Source of the DNA: Endomicrobium sp.
GTDB lineage: Bacteria; Elusimicrobiota; Endomicrobiia; Endomicrobiales; Endomicrobiaceae
Reading direction: 5' to 3'
Assembly (NCBI GenBank): GCA_031264895.1
Contig: JAISDI010000265.1
Coordinates: forward strand, 1 to 9,673
Length of the DNA stretch: 9,673 nt
This document shows positions 1 to 6,750 of the stretch, piece after piece. Each line of letters begins with the position of its first letter. Position 1 is the first letter of the stretch. The notes beneath the pieces are model-generated. The model did no database searches. It had not been told where the DNA came from and saw nothing but the letters and a program-made list of their open reading frames with translations. Position numbers and translations under genes: made by a program.

Positions 1-466
1 CTCCCGGGTCAAAGCCCGCGCCTAAAATTGCCGTAATAGATTTATCTTTACAGCGGTCTTTGCGTTTCCATTCATAATTGCCGTACCACGGCGGATTTTC
101 GCATACTTTTGTAGGGTCTTCGTGTATTGCTGTGTCTATGTAAGCCGAACCGGTTTCTATGCACGCTTCAAGAATTGACATATTGCAGAAAGCCGAAGCA
201 AGATTTACTACTATTGAAATACCGTTTTCTTTTATGATATTTTTCATTCCCTCGACGTTTAAAGCGTCGCATGTTACCGCTTTTATCGTTTTTGAAGGAT
301 CTTTGTAATTGTTTTTTCTGTCAATGCTTTTTAAAACTTCATTGCATGCTTCAATTGATCTGGAAGCGATATAAATTTCCCCGAACAAATCGTTATTTTG
401 CGCAAACTTATGCGCCGCAACGTGAGCAACGCCTCCGGCCCCTACAATAAGCACATTTCTTTTCAT
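1..466 (-). CDS. Carboxy(nor)spermidine dehydrogenase/synthase, N-terminal part (runs off window)
   Basis: This is the first 155 codons of a saccharopine-dehydrogenase-family (LYS9-like) protein, cut by the left window edge. The family enzyme condenses L-aspartate semialdehyde with putrescine or 1,3-diaminopropane, using NADPH, to give carboxyspermidine or carboxynorspermidine in the cytoplasm. The translation starts MKRNVLIVGAGGVAHVAAHK, a Rossmann nucleotide-binding loop (GAGGV at residues 9-13). Family-typical stretches follow: FGEIYIASRS, VVNLASAF, SAYIDTA and, at the cut end, ILGAGFDPG. The ATG at 466 follows the nspC stop by 18 nt. An AGGGGG Shine-Dalgarno-like run sits right after that stop, about 12 nt from the ATG, which is slightly long. 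Adjacency to nspC supports the polyamine role over lysine biosynthesis. Whether the product is spermidine or norspermidine cannot be read from this part. Confidence 0.88.
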   Translation of the reverse strand, partial: MKRNVLIVGAGGVAHVAAHKFAQNNDLFGEIYIASRSIEACNEVLKSIDRKNNYKDPSKTIKAVTCDALNVEGMKNIIKENGISIVVNLASAFCNMSILEACIETGSAYIDTAIHEDPTKVCENPPWYGNYEWKRKDRCKDKSITAILGAGFDPG

Positions 467-484
467 TTACTGTGTTTTCCCCCT

Positions 485-1591
485 TTATGACAAATCTCTT
501 ATGAAATCCGTATACATGAACTGCCTTATTATATCCGTTTTTCCGTTTAATTTTTTTACCGCTATCGACGGCATTTTAACGCCGTTAAACCAGTTTTTCT
601 TTACCATGGTATATCCGGCGGCATCGGCAAATTTGACGATCGAACCGACTTTTAATTTATTTGCGAACTTATACGCGCCGAAAATGTCGCCGGCAAGACA
701 CGACCTTCCGGCAATAATATATTCGTTTTTCCCGCGTTTTGCTTCCTGTTTTGCCGGAGTTTGATATATAAGCAAATCAAGCATATGCGCTTCGACGGAA
801 GCGTCCACAATAGCCGTATCTTTTGCGTTGCGGACAATATCCAAAACCGTAGTTACGAGTTCGCAGGATTTTGTTACCGCCGCTTCGCCGGGTTCCAGAT
901 AAACCGCTACGTTATATTTTTGGCTGAAATCTTTTAATTTTTTGCAGAACCGGTCGAGCGGGTATCCGTCTTTGGTAAAATATAATCCGCCTCCGAGACT
1001 TACCCATTCTACTTTATGCAAAATATCTTCATATTTTGCGGCTATCTTATCAAGTGTAATGCTGAAAGATTTAAAATCGTCGTTTTCACAGTTATAATGA
1101 AACATAACTCCGTTGATTTTATCTAAAACTTTCTAAATTTCTTTTTTGTCAAAAACGCCAAGCCGCGAATATTTTCTTGCGGGATCCGCCAAATCAAAAT
1201 GCGAATAGCTTACTCCGGGATTAATCCTCAGCCCGACTTTTAAATGTTTGACGTCTTTGTAAAACATTTTCAGCTGCGATACAGAATTAAAAATAATTTT
1301 ATCGGATATTTTTTTTAAAGCTTCTATGTCGTCTTTTGAATAGGCGACGCTGAAAGCGTGAGTTTCGCCGCCAAACTTTTCATATCCCAGCTTAGCCTCA
1401 TACAAAGAGCTGCTTGTTGTGCCGGCCATATACCTGCTCATAAGAGGAAAAACTGCCCAAGTCGAAAAACATTTAAGCGCTAAAACGGATTTCGCTCCGG
1501 AATGTTTGCGCACATACTCAATTTTTTTCATATTCTTCAACAGTTTTGATTCGTCTATCAAATAATAAGGAGTTTGAATTTTTTCTTTCAT
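485..1591 (-). pseudogene. nspC: Carboxy(nor)spermidine decarboxylase, interrupted by one in-frame TAG
   Basis: This is a PLP-dependent fold-III decarboxylase that removes CO2 from carboxyspermidine/carboxynorspermidine to give the polyamine. It opens KIQTPYYLIDE and carries the PLP lysine in LALK (K40), RINPGV (122-127) and SRLGV (142-146). After the amber codon at position 153 it continues, in the same frame, with MFHYNCE (163-169), GGG (200-202), EPGE (233-236), EAHM (267-270) and SCLAGD (297-302), whose Cys and Asp fit the active-site Cys motif of the family. Total length is 368 positions, normal for NspC, so nothing but the stop is wrong. The open halves are 1133-1591 (152 aa) and 485-1105 (206 aa from an internal Met). 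Neither half has a complete TIM barrel plus C-terminal domain. The ATG at 1591 has GGAG about 6 nt upstream. The gene lies between DUF1805 and the dehydrogenase, 16 and 18 nt from them. It could be a recent pseudogene, a sequencing error or a readthrough gene. Confidence 0.88.
1133..1135 (-). other. In-frame amber codon inside nspC
   Basis: The minus strand reads GAC AAA AAA GAA ATT TAG AAA GTT TTA GAT. No frame change is needed to continue into the conserved second half, because the two open halves are offset by a multiple of three (486 nt). The codon falls in a variable linker between SRLGV and the conserved (M/H)FH-NCE segment, where Gln, Lys or Glu would be acceptable. One substitution from CAG, AAG or GAG gives TAG. 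Confidence 0.9.
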
Positions 1592-1607
1592 GTTTACTCC
1601 AAAAATT

Positions 1608-1898
1608 TCAATATATTTTTTCCAGCGCTTCTTTTACGGGCATCCCAATGGTAATTCCGGCATTTACAGCATAACTTGTAACCTTTACTATAGAAGTATT
1701 AAGCATATCTTCAACGCTTCTTACGCCTGTAGCGACTGCGGCGATATTTTGAAGTTTTTCCGCAGTTTCCAAATTCAAATACCCGCACATAATAAACCCT
1801 TTTTTCCCCGCTATAAAAACAAGAAGACTCCCCGGCGCAACTTCCCCTTCAAACCCTCTGTAATTTTTTCCGTTGACCGTTATTTCTTTTATTTGCAT
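1608..1898 (-). CDS. DUF1805 family protein (YunC-like), function unknown
   Basis: This 96-residue soluble protein has no signal peptide or membrane segment. It matches the DUF1805 pattern as I know it: an early G-x-LLVFIAGKKGFIMCGYLN core (residues about 23-42), then AVATGVRSVEDML and a C-terminal GITIGMPVKEALEKI. The MCGYLN segment with its Cys is the family's signature. The family is small (about 90-100 residues), so this one is complete. The ATG at 1898 has AGGAGA 6 nt upstream, and the gene ends in TGA 16 nt before nspC, so the two are almost certainly co-transcribed. The biochemical role of DUF1805 is not known to me. The position at the head of a polyamine pair suggests, but does not show, a link to that pathway. 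Confidence 0.8.
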   Translation of the reverse strand: MQIKEITVNGKNYRGFEGEVAPGSLLVFIAGKKGFIMCGYLNLETAEKLQNIAAVATGVRSVEDMLNTSIVKVTSYAVNAGITIGMPVKEALEKIY

Positions 1899-2022
1899 TA
1901 TATTCTCCTAAAGTAAATTAAGACTACACCGTCAAGTTTTCTGTCATCCGTGCCGTCAACGCACGTCTTTGTCTCTCGCCGTTAATTACTAATTACTAAC
2001 TACTCATTACTAATTATCTTTC
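1899..2022. other. Intergenic spacer between GH57 gene and DUF1805
   Basis: This 124-bp spacer holds a degenerate heptamer repeat next to the GH57 stop. It also has a weak inverted repeat, CGTGC (1949-1953) with GCACG (1961-1965), which lacks a T tract on either side and so does not look like a terminator. The minus strand has TTGACG-like hexamers but no good -10 at proper spacing, so I do not call a promoter. Readthrough from the GH57 unit into DUF1805-nspC is possible. Confidence 0.5.
1984..2018. repeat. Five-unit heptamer tandem repeat (AATTACT)
   Basis: The plus strand reads AATTACT, AATTACT, AACTACT, CATTACT, AATTATC in direct succession. The first two units are identical and the others differ by one or two bases. 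The array begins 5 bp beyond the TAG stop of the GH57 gene, on its 3' side. It resembles the short tandem heptamers found between genes in several phyla. No function is evident. Confidence 0.75.
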
Positions 2023-4203
2023 CTAAATTGTCCAGCTTAAAAAATTAAATCCTTCCGACGGTTTTGGTATTATTATTGAAGATTGATAAGGCCATCTTTC
2101 AATTTCCATATCGTTTTTGTCTACGCTTATGGCAAACTCGATATTTTCATAATTTTCGGGAAGATTCAAATCTGCAAAGGCAATGGCAATCTCGATTATT
2201 TTGTTAAAATGCGCGTTTGCCGCATTTAAAATTTTTTCCTCTTTATCGGTTTTTATGACAAACCGCGAAACATTTCCATCGGCGTCAAAGTTTAACAGCG
2301 CTTTACATTTTACCGGAGCCAAAAATATTATGTGAAAAGTAAAATCCTCAAGAGATTTTAAAGATATATTGCCGCTAAGGTCAAAACGGACATAAAAATT
2401 TTGCATATTGAAACCGTAATAAAAATATTCCAGAGCCGTTGAAACCTGATGCATCGAACCGCCGCTATGGCCTACTTCATAATAACCGGCGTCTTTCCAT
2501 TCAAAAAAGTTTGTAACTTTACCGTCAATTTTAGGATTTATAAAAGAAGACGGTTTTATCGCATTATGCTTTTTTGGGGCATTTTTAATTGATTTATACA
2601 ATATGTCCGGAGGACGCTGTCCCATACATTCGTAAACTTTTATTAAATGCTGTCTGTAAATGAAATCAAAAACCGCGTCATTGCTTGAAGAATGTTCAGC
2701 GCCATACCACCAGTTCCAGTCCGAACCTTCGGCGGCATACAAAGTATTCCACGCTTCTTTTTCTTCTTTGGAACCTTTGAAACACGGATTTTTTTCCAAG
2801 AAATCTACAAGAAAATCTCTCGTCATCGACAAACAGTCCCACGAAGCGTTATCTTCGCTATGTCCTATCCATATCCCGAAATTTCCGTTTATCCAAGAGC
2901 CTGCAGTAAGGCCGCGCAGCGTATTTTTCGGCGGGAAATTGTTCATATACTCGCCGATTTTTACTGTTTCTATCGACGTATCATTACTCAACATTTCGTA
3001 GAGTGCTTCCAAAAAATCCCAGCCGTCATTTTTATAGTGTTCCCAACAGTTTTCCCCGTCCAATATAACCGATACCAGCGGCGCGTCATAATCGTCTCCG
3101 ACATAATCCGCTATGCCGCGTATTTTATTTATAAAATCAGAGGCGGCATCGTGCGCGTTCCATTTCGAATAAACAAATCCTATAGCGTCCGACAAACCGT
3201 GATCTCTGAAAATCATGTTCAATTCTTTTGCGTTTACGGAAAGTTTATAAGGTCTAAATAAAAATTTTCTGTTGCCGTTGATCTCTTTTGAACTGTTAAA
3301 AAGTACGGCTTCGTCGGTAGCTATCCATTTTATGCCCGCGTCTGCGGCTATTTCCGCAGCTTTGTCCGACACGGAGCCTTCCGAAGGCCACATACCAAAA
3401 GGTTTATGTCCGAAAAGCTTTTCATAATAATTTACGGCATTGTTAATATGCCATGCAGCGTCTTCAGAGTGAGAAAATCTGTTTTTGGGAAGTATCATTG
3501 CCGGCGTTGCCTGATGCGCAACGTTTGTATCGCATAAAAGCGGCAAAATCGGGTGATAGAACGGAGTTATCGAAACTTCTATCTGGCCTCTGTCCTGCGC
3601 TTCTTTATGTTTTGCGACTATCTTTGCGCATATTTCAAGCTGCTTTTCAATAAGTTTGCGTTTATCTTCTTCGGTAAAATCTCTTTCTTTATTGTATAAA
3701 TAAGCTATAAACTCGTCTGTTTTACGCCAAAAAGGATCCATCCACGCCAGATTGAACCAAACCTGTAAATCCCTTAAATCTTCGACTTTAAAATAATTTA
3801 ACGTTTTTCTTATTTCGGCATCCGTAGTTGTGCGTCCGCGTTTTTCAAGAAGCTGTAAATATCTGTTATACGGAAAAATCATATTATCCCAGTTTGCCAT
3901 AAAGAAATTCATAAGAATAAAAACTTTTTCGTCTTCATTTAACAAAGCTGCGTCTTTAAGCGTTAAATCGAGGAAAGTGTCTTTTGCTTTTCCGGAAGCG
4001 TACTCATCCAATTGTATCAACAGCGACGGCACTAAGTTAAAGTTTGCTTTTATTTTCGGGAACTTATCGAGAATCGCAACCATATCGTAATAATCTTTAG
4101 TCGCGTGAAGCCTCACCCACGGAAGTTCATAATTGTTTGAGGAGGGATTTTTGTACATAGGTTGATGTTGATGCCATAAAAAAGCCAAGTAAATTTTTTT
4201 CAT
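2023..4203 (-). CDS. Glycoside hydrolase family 57 protein (COG1449-type alpha-amylase/glucanotransferase-like)
   Basis: This 726-residue protein has no signal peptide, so it is probably cytoplasmic and acts on alpha-glucans or maltodextrins. GH57 conserved regions appear in order: HQHQP (11-15), EVSITPFYHPILPLL (209-223), GMWPSEGSVS (270-279), with E275 as the expected nucleophile, and VILDGENCWEHY (379-390), with D382 as the expected acid/base. After about residue 540 comes a beta-rich C-terminal region with EWKDAGYYEVG, typical of long COG1449 proteins. The ATG at 4203 lies 1 nt after the TGA of the upstream porin-like gene (TGAAATG). No Shine-Dalgarno sits at normal distance, since the nearest GAGG is 18 nt away, so translation likely depends on coupling. 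It ends in TAG with a second in-frame stop, TAA, two codons later. Exact specificity (amylase, amylopullulanase, glucanotransferase or branching type) cannot be decided from motifs alone. Confidence 0.9.
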   Translation of the reverse strand: MKKIYLAFLWHQHQPMYKNPSSNNYELPWVRLHATKDYYDMVAILDKFPKIKANFNLVPSLLIQLDEYASGKAKDTFLDLTLKDAALLNEDEKVFILMNFFMANWDNMIFPYNRYLQLLEKRGRTTTDAEIRKTLNYFKVEDLRDLQVWFNLAWMDPFWRKTDEFIAYLYNKERDFTEEDKRKLIEKQLEICAKIVAKHKEAQDRGQIEVSITPFYHPILPLLCDTNVAHQATPAMILPKNRFSHSEDAAWHINNAVNYYEKLFGHKPFGMWPSEGSVSDKAAEIAADAGIKWIATDEAVLFNSSKEINGNRKFLFRPYKLSVNAKELNMIFRDHGLSDAIGFVYSKWNAHDAASDFINKIRGIADYVGDDYDAPLVSVILDGENCWEHYKNDGWDFLEALYEMLSNDTSIETVKIGEYMNNFPPKNTLRGLTAGSWINGNFGIWIGHSEDNASWDCLSMTRDFLVDFLEKNPCFKGSKEEKEAWNTLYAAEGSDWNWWYGAEHSSSNDAVFDFIYRQHLIKVYECMGQRPPDILYKSIKNAPKKHNAIKPSSFINPKIDGKVTNFFEWKDAGYYEVGHSGGSMHQVSTALEYFYYGFNMQNFYVRFDLSGNISLKSLEDFTFHIIFLAPVKCKALLNFDADGNVSRFVIKTDKEEKILNAANAHFNKIIEIAIAFADLNLPENYENIEFAISVDKNDMEIERWPYQSSIIIPKPSEGFNFLSWTI

Positions 4204-4204
4204 T

Positions 4205-6058
4205 TCAAAATTTTGCGTTAACCTCTATTTGATATAAATATGACGCTTGGGTATTGGAAAACACTTTGCCGCCGTTTGTGGGAGGCGTGTACACGGCAAA
4301 ACCGAAGCGTATGTCAAAATAATTTAAATATTCGTACTTTACGGAAAAATCTATTTCATTGCCTAAGTCCGCTTTTGCGCCGTACAATTTTGCAAACCCC
4401 GCGTCGCCCGCGTCGGGCGGCGCGTCTGAAGCCGAATACATATAAAACCCTAAACCCGTCTGCAAAAATTTCCAAGGAAAAACGTCAAAATTTACGCCTA
4501 TCGTATTTATGCCTCGGTAACCGTATGGCAGAATTAAAAAAGAATCGCCGCCGCTCGCCGCAAAAAGAGTTCCATAACCGATTCGCTGCAATCCGTCATA
4601 CCTTCTTGCAAAAGTCGGACTGAAAGAATTTTCGTCTTCTGCCTGCGCATAAGAAAATACCATTTTCGCATTTGCTTCCATTTTTAAAATCTGTCCTTTC
4701 CAGCTTCCTTCGGCAACAAAAGCAAAAACATCGTAATCGACGGTATCCGTCATCGAAGATCTAACAAGCTGTCCCGTCTGCTGAGCCGCTTCTAATCTGT
4801 ATTTGTATTTTTGATTGCCGCCCGTAAGCCTTATGTCGTAAAATGTTTTTATATCCGAATTTATCGTATAAACTCCGGAATCCGACACAACTCCTTTTTC
4901 GTATGCAAAACCCGTATCGTTTCTTTCCTGATAAATCCCTATTTCTATGGCCGGAGCAATTTTAAATTTAATGCTTCCTCCGTAAACGCTAAAATCGATA
5001 TTGTCGACTTTTCCGGCAAAAACGTCGACGGAAAACGAATCTAAAATATCGGCTTTTACCCTTGCTCCCAAAAGTCCGTTTTGATTGGAATCTATTATGA
5101 AACCGTCGCCTGCGGTAAAATATTGTTTTCCAAAAGTTAAAACGTAAGGAATAAAAGCGTCGGTTTCGCTTTTGAAATTCAAATATGCGCTTTCAAGAAA
5201 GAAAGAAAACTTTTCTCTGAGATAAGGCATATCAAACGCTTCATTTTGTTTTCCGGATATTCCGTAAGAGGCAAGTTTTGCCGACATTTCGATCCTGTCG
5301 TCAAATTTGCCTATTATGTTTACGCCCAGATATTGCCTGTATACGCTTTCGCTTTTTGCTTCTTTATAGGTGTAATCCAAATTTGAATACGAAGCTGCGG
5401 TAAATCTTAAATCATAATCCAAAACTAAAGAAGCCGCCGCTTCTTCATTTGCGGCTTGGGCTTCCTGTTTTTTTTGCAGTTTAAGCTTTTTCTTCTCGGC
5501 TTTTTCTTTTTTTCTTTTTTCTTTTGCCTGCTGTCTTTCGGTTTTCTTTTTCTGCTTTTCTTCAAGCCTTATTTTTTCGGTTTCCTGCTCTTGTTTTTGT
5601 ATTTGCTCTATTTTCTGTTTTTCTTCGGATTCTTTTTTTTGCTTTTCATCTGCCGCTTTCTTTTTTTCTTCCTGCTTTTTTTGCTCTTTTTGATGCCTTA
5701 ACAGCAGTTTTTCTTGCTCGGTTTTTGGATTATTTTTTTGTTTTTTGTTTTCCTTATCTTCGGCTTTTTGCTTTTTTTCCGATTCTTCTTTTTGTTTTGC
5801 TTCAGCGGCTTTTTTTTCTTTTTCCTGCCGCTTAAACAGCTTTTCCTGCTCTATTTTTTGTTTTTCTTCCGTCTTTTTTTGCGCTTCTTCGGCTTTTTGC
5901 TTTTCTTTCAATTCTTTTTTTTGTTTCTTTTCTTCTTGTTTTTTGAGAAGTTCTTCCTGACGCTGTTTTTGTGCATCCTGTGCGGGCGTCTGCGCGTTTT
6001 GCGCAAAAACATTAATGCTTATAAACAAAAAAATAAGAGGTAAAATTATAAATTTCAT
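4205..6058 (-). CDS. Outer-membrane beta-barrel protein with a long N-terminal periplasmic coiled coil
   Basis: This 617-residue protein starts with signal peptide MKFIILPLIFLFISINVFA, with cleavage likely after A19. Residues about 24-207 are almost only Lys, Glu, Gln, Ala and Arg, lack Pro and Gly except one NNPK break near 109-112, and should form a long helix or coiled coil resembling TolA domain II in composition. From about 211 to the end the sequence switches to alternating aromatic/polar beta-strands (LVLDYDLRFTAASYS onward) and finishes YQIEVNAKF, with the terminal Phe typical of BAM-assembled barrels. No SLH, OmpA-like or other peptidoglycan-binding domain precedes the helix. The start is fixed by the signal peptide and an in-frame TAG three codons upstream. 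There is no Shine-Dalgarno; a promoter lies so close that the mRNA may be leaderless. Coupling to the GH57 gene hints at a role in glucan uptake or anchoring, but this is inference. The cargo is unknown. Confidence 0.8.
   Translation of the reverse strand: MKFIILPLIFLFISINVFAQNAQTPAQDAQKQRQEELLKKQEEKKQKKELKEKQKAEEAQKKTEEKQKIEQEKLFKRQEKEKKAAEAKQKEESEKKQKAEDKENKKQKNNPKTEQEKLLLRHQKEQKKQEEKKKAADEKQKKESEEKQKIEQIQKQEQETEKIRLEEKQKKKTERQQAKEKRKKEKAEKKKLKLQKKQEAQAANEEAAASLVLDYDLRFTAASYSNLDYTYKEAKSESVYRQYLGVNIIGKFDDRIEMSAKLASYGISGKQNEAFDMPYLREKFSFFLESAYLNFKSETDAFIPYVLTFGKQYFTAGDGFIIDSNQNGLLGARVKADILDSFSVDVFAGKVDNIDFSVYGGSIKFKIAPAIEIGIYQERNDTGFAYEKGVVSDSGVYTINSDIKTFYDIRLTGGNQKYKYRLEAAQQTGQLVRSSMTDTVDYDVFAFVAEGSWKGQILKMEANAKMVFSYAQAEDENSFSPTFARRYDGLQRIGYGTLFAASGGDSFLILPYGYRGINTIGVNFDVFPWKFLQTGLGFYMYSASDAPPDAGDAGFAKLYGAKADLGNEIDFSVKYEYLNYFDIRFGFAVYTPPTNGGKVFSNTQASYLYQIEVNAKF
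5438..5989 (-). repeat. Lys/Glu/Gln-rich coiled-coil coding tract with A8 runs and an internal duplication
   Basis: The coding strand is strongly purine-rich for about 550 bp, leaving the plus strand nearly all pyrimidine. It contains four A8 homopolymers (plus-strand T8 at 5468-5475, 5633-5640, 5810-5817 and 5915-5922) and several A7 runs. At protein level residues 70-100 and 114-151 are two diverged copies of one module: EQEKL, then a charged stretch, KAA or KKAA, then ES-E-KQK. The second copy is about seven residues longer. Confidence 0.75.
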
Positions 6059-6066
6059 AGAAAGCT

Positions 6067-6095
6067 ATTTTACTATTTTCATTATGATTTATCAA
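6067..6095 (-). promoter_or_regulatory. Sigma70-type promoter of the coiled-coil barrel / GH57 unit
   Basis: The minus strand reads TTGATA (6095-6090), a 17-nt spacer, then TAAAAT (6072-6067). Only 8 nt separate the -10 from the ATG at 6058, so initiation at the usual distance falls at about 6060-6058, on or next to the start codon. It begins directly after the terminator of the upstream unit. Confidence 0.7.
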
Positions 6096-6125
6096 CGAAA
6101 AAAGCCCGCTTTTAAAGCGGGCTTT
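6096..6125 (-). terminator. Intrinsic terminator of the PHP-TPR-OMP unit
   Basis: There is a perfect GC-rich inverted repeat, AAAGCCCGCTTT (6101-6112) with AAAGCGGGCTTT (6114-6125). Read on the minus strand, the GCCCGC/GCGGGC stem is followed by six T residues ending at about 6098. The plus-strand side lacks a comparable T run, so it serves the minus-strand genes ending at 6228. Confidence 0.9.
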
Positions 6126-6148
6126 CAAAACAGTTTAACATTATCTCT
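6126..6148. repeat. Dispersed 23-nt repeat, copy 1
   Basis: CAAAACAGTTTAAC followed by ATTATCTCT matches 9494-9516 at 20 of 23 positions, all three differences being transitions. It lies directly beside the terminator stem in the 3' untranslated region of the small outer-membrane protein gene. The rest of this region, up to 6227, shows nothing recognisable. Confidence 0.6.
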
Positions 6149-6227
6149 GCTGAGTAAGATTACAATCATGACAGACGTACACGACAAACGCATGAAATAA
6201 CGGGACAATATTTTATATTATAACTTT

Positions 6228-6734
6228 TTAATCAAGATAATACCTGAAACCAAATACGGACATCCAGTCGCCGAATGTCGAGACGGTATGCCAGCTGCTT
6301 TCTAAGTATGCGCCTATGCCCATTTCTGCGGAAATTGAAAGATTATATACGAGAAAATACTCTATTCCTATTCCCAGACTTGCTCCGAAAGTGGAGCTTG
6401 ATTTATCATCTTTTATGCCGCTATTTGTATATCCCAATTCCAAACCGCCGAAATTGTAGAGATTGAACTTTTCATACCGTTTCAATATGTAAAGAACTCT
6501 TCCGCCGGCGGCAAAACTGTCGTCTATGTCTCCCGAACGAAAACCGAAAGTGCCTTCAAGCGAAAGCAAGTCGCTCAAAGCCACTCTGACTGCCAATGCC
6601 TGATTTACGTACCCAATTCCTACGAAACCTCCGTTTTCTTTTTCAGCGGCATTTGACGAAAATGAAGAAGGAGCGGCAAAAACGGAAGATGAAACAAACA
6701 TAACAAGCAGCGCGGCAATAAAATATTTTTTCAT
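6228..6734 (-). CDS. Small outer-membrane beta-barrel protein
   Basis: This 168-residue secreted protein has signal peptide MKKYFIAALLVMFVSSSVFA, cleaved likely after A20. The mature part is about 148 residues of alternating strands (GGFVGIGYVNQALAVRVAL, LYNFGGLELGYT, FGASLGIGIEYFLVYNL, SVFGFRYYLD), fitting an eight-stranded OMP_b-brl/OmpW-like barrel. I chose ATG 6734 over an upstream in-frame start at 6782 because it begins the signal peptide, has AAGGGGA 6-7 nt upstream, and the longer form would overlap the preceding gene. It follows the TPR gene by 16 nt and is the last gene before the terminator. The specific function is unknown. The last residues are YYLD rather than a terminal Phe, so the barrel call is a little less certain than for the larger protein. 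Confidence 0.75.
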   Translation of the reverse strand: MKKYFIAALLVMFVSSSVFAAPSSFSSNAAEKENGGFVGIGYVNQALAVRVALSDLLSLEGTFGFRSGDIDDSFAAGGRVLYILKRYEKFNLYNFGGLELGYTNSGIKDDKSSSTFGASLGIGIEYFLVYNLSISAEMGIGAYLESSWHTVSTFGDWMSVFGFRYYLD

Positions 6735-6750
6735 GATTTTCCCCTTAGAG

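Noticed and set aside
485..1105. A separate functional C-terminal NspC subunit starting at Met 1105
   Set aside because: It would start in mid-barrel and lack the PLP lysine. Its GGAG is only 2 nt from the ATG, too close for good initiation.
1133..1135. Pyrrolysine or selenocysteine insertion in NspC
   Set aside because: NspC is not known to need either. The position is a variable linker, TAG is not the selenocysteine codon, and no insertion element is apparent. Kept only as a generic readthrough question.
1949..1965. Inverted repeat CGTGC/GCACG as terminator of the GH57 unit
   Set aside because: Only five pairs and no T tract on either strand.
2660..3261. Overlapping plus-strand open frames inside the GH57 gene
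   Set aside because: They are antisense to well-conserved GH57 motifs, with no Shine-Dalgarno and no recognisable protein.
5456..6043. Several long plus-strand frames rich in Phe and Leu that look like membrane proteins
   Set aside because: They are the reverse complement of Lys/Glu codons in the coiled coil; they lack ribosome-binding sites and family features.
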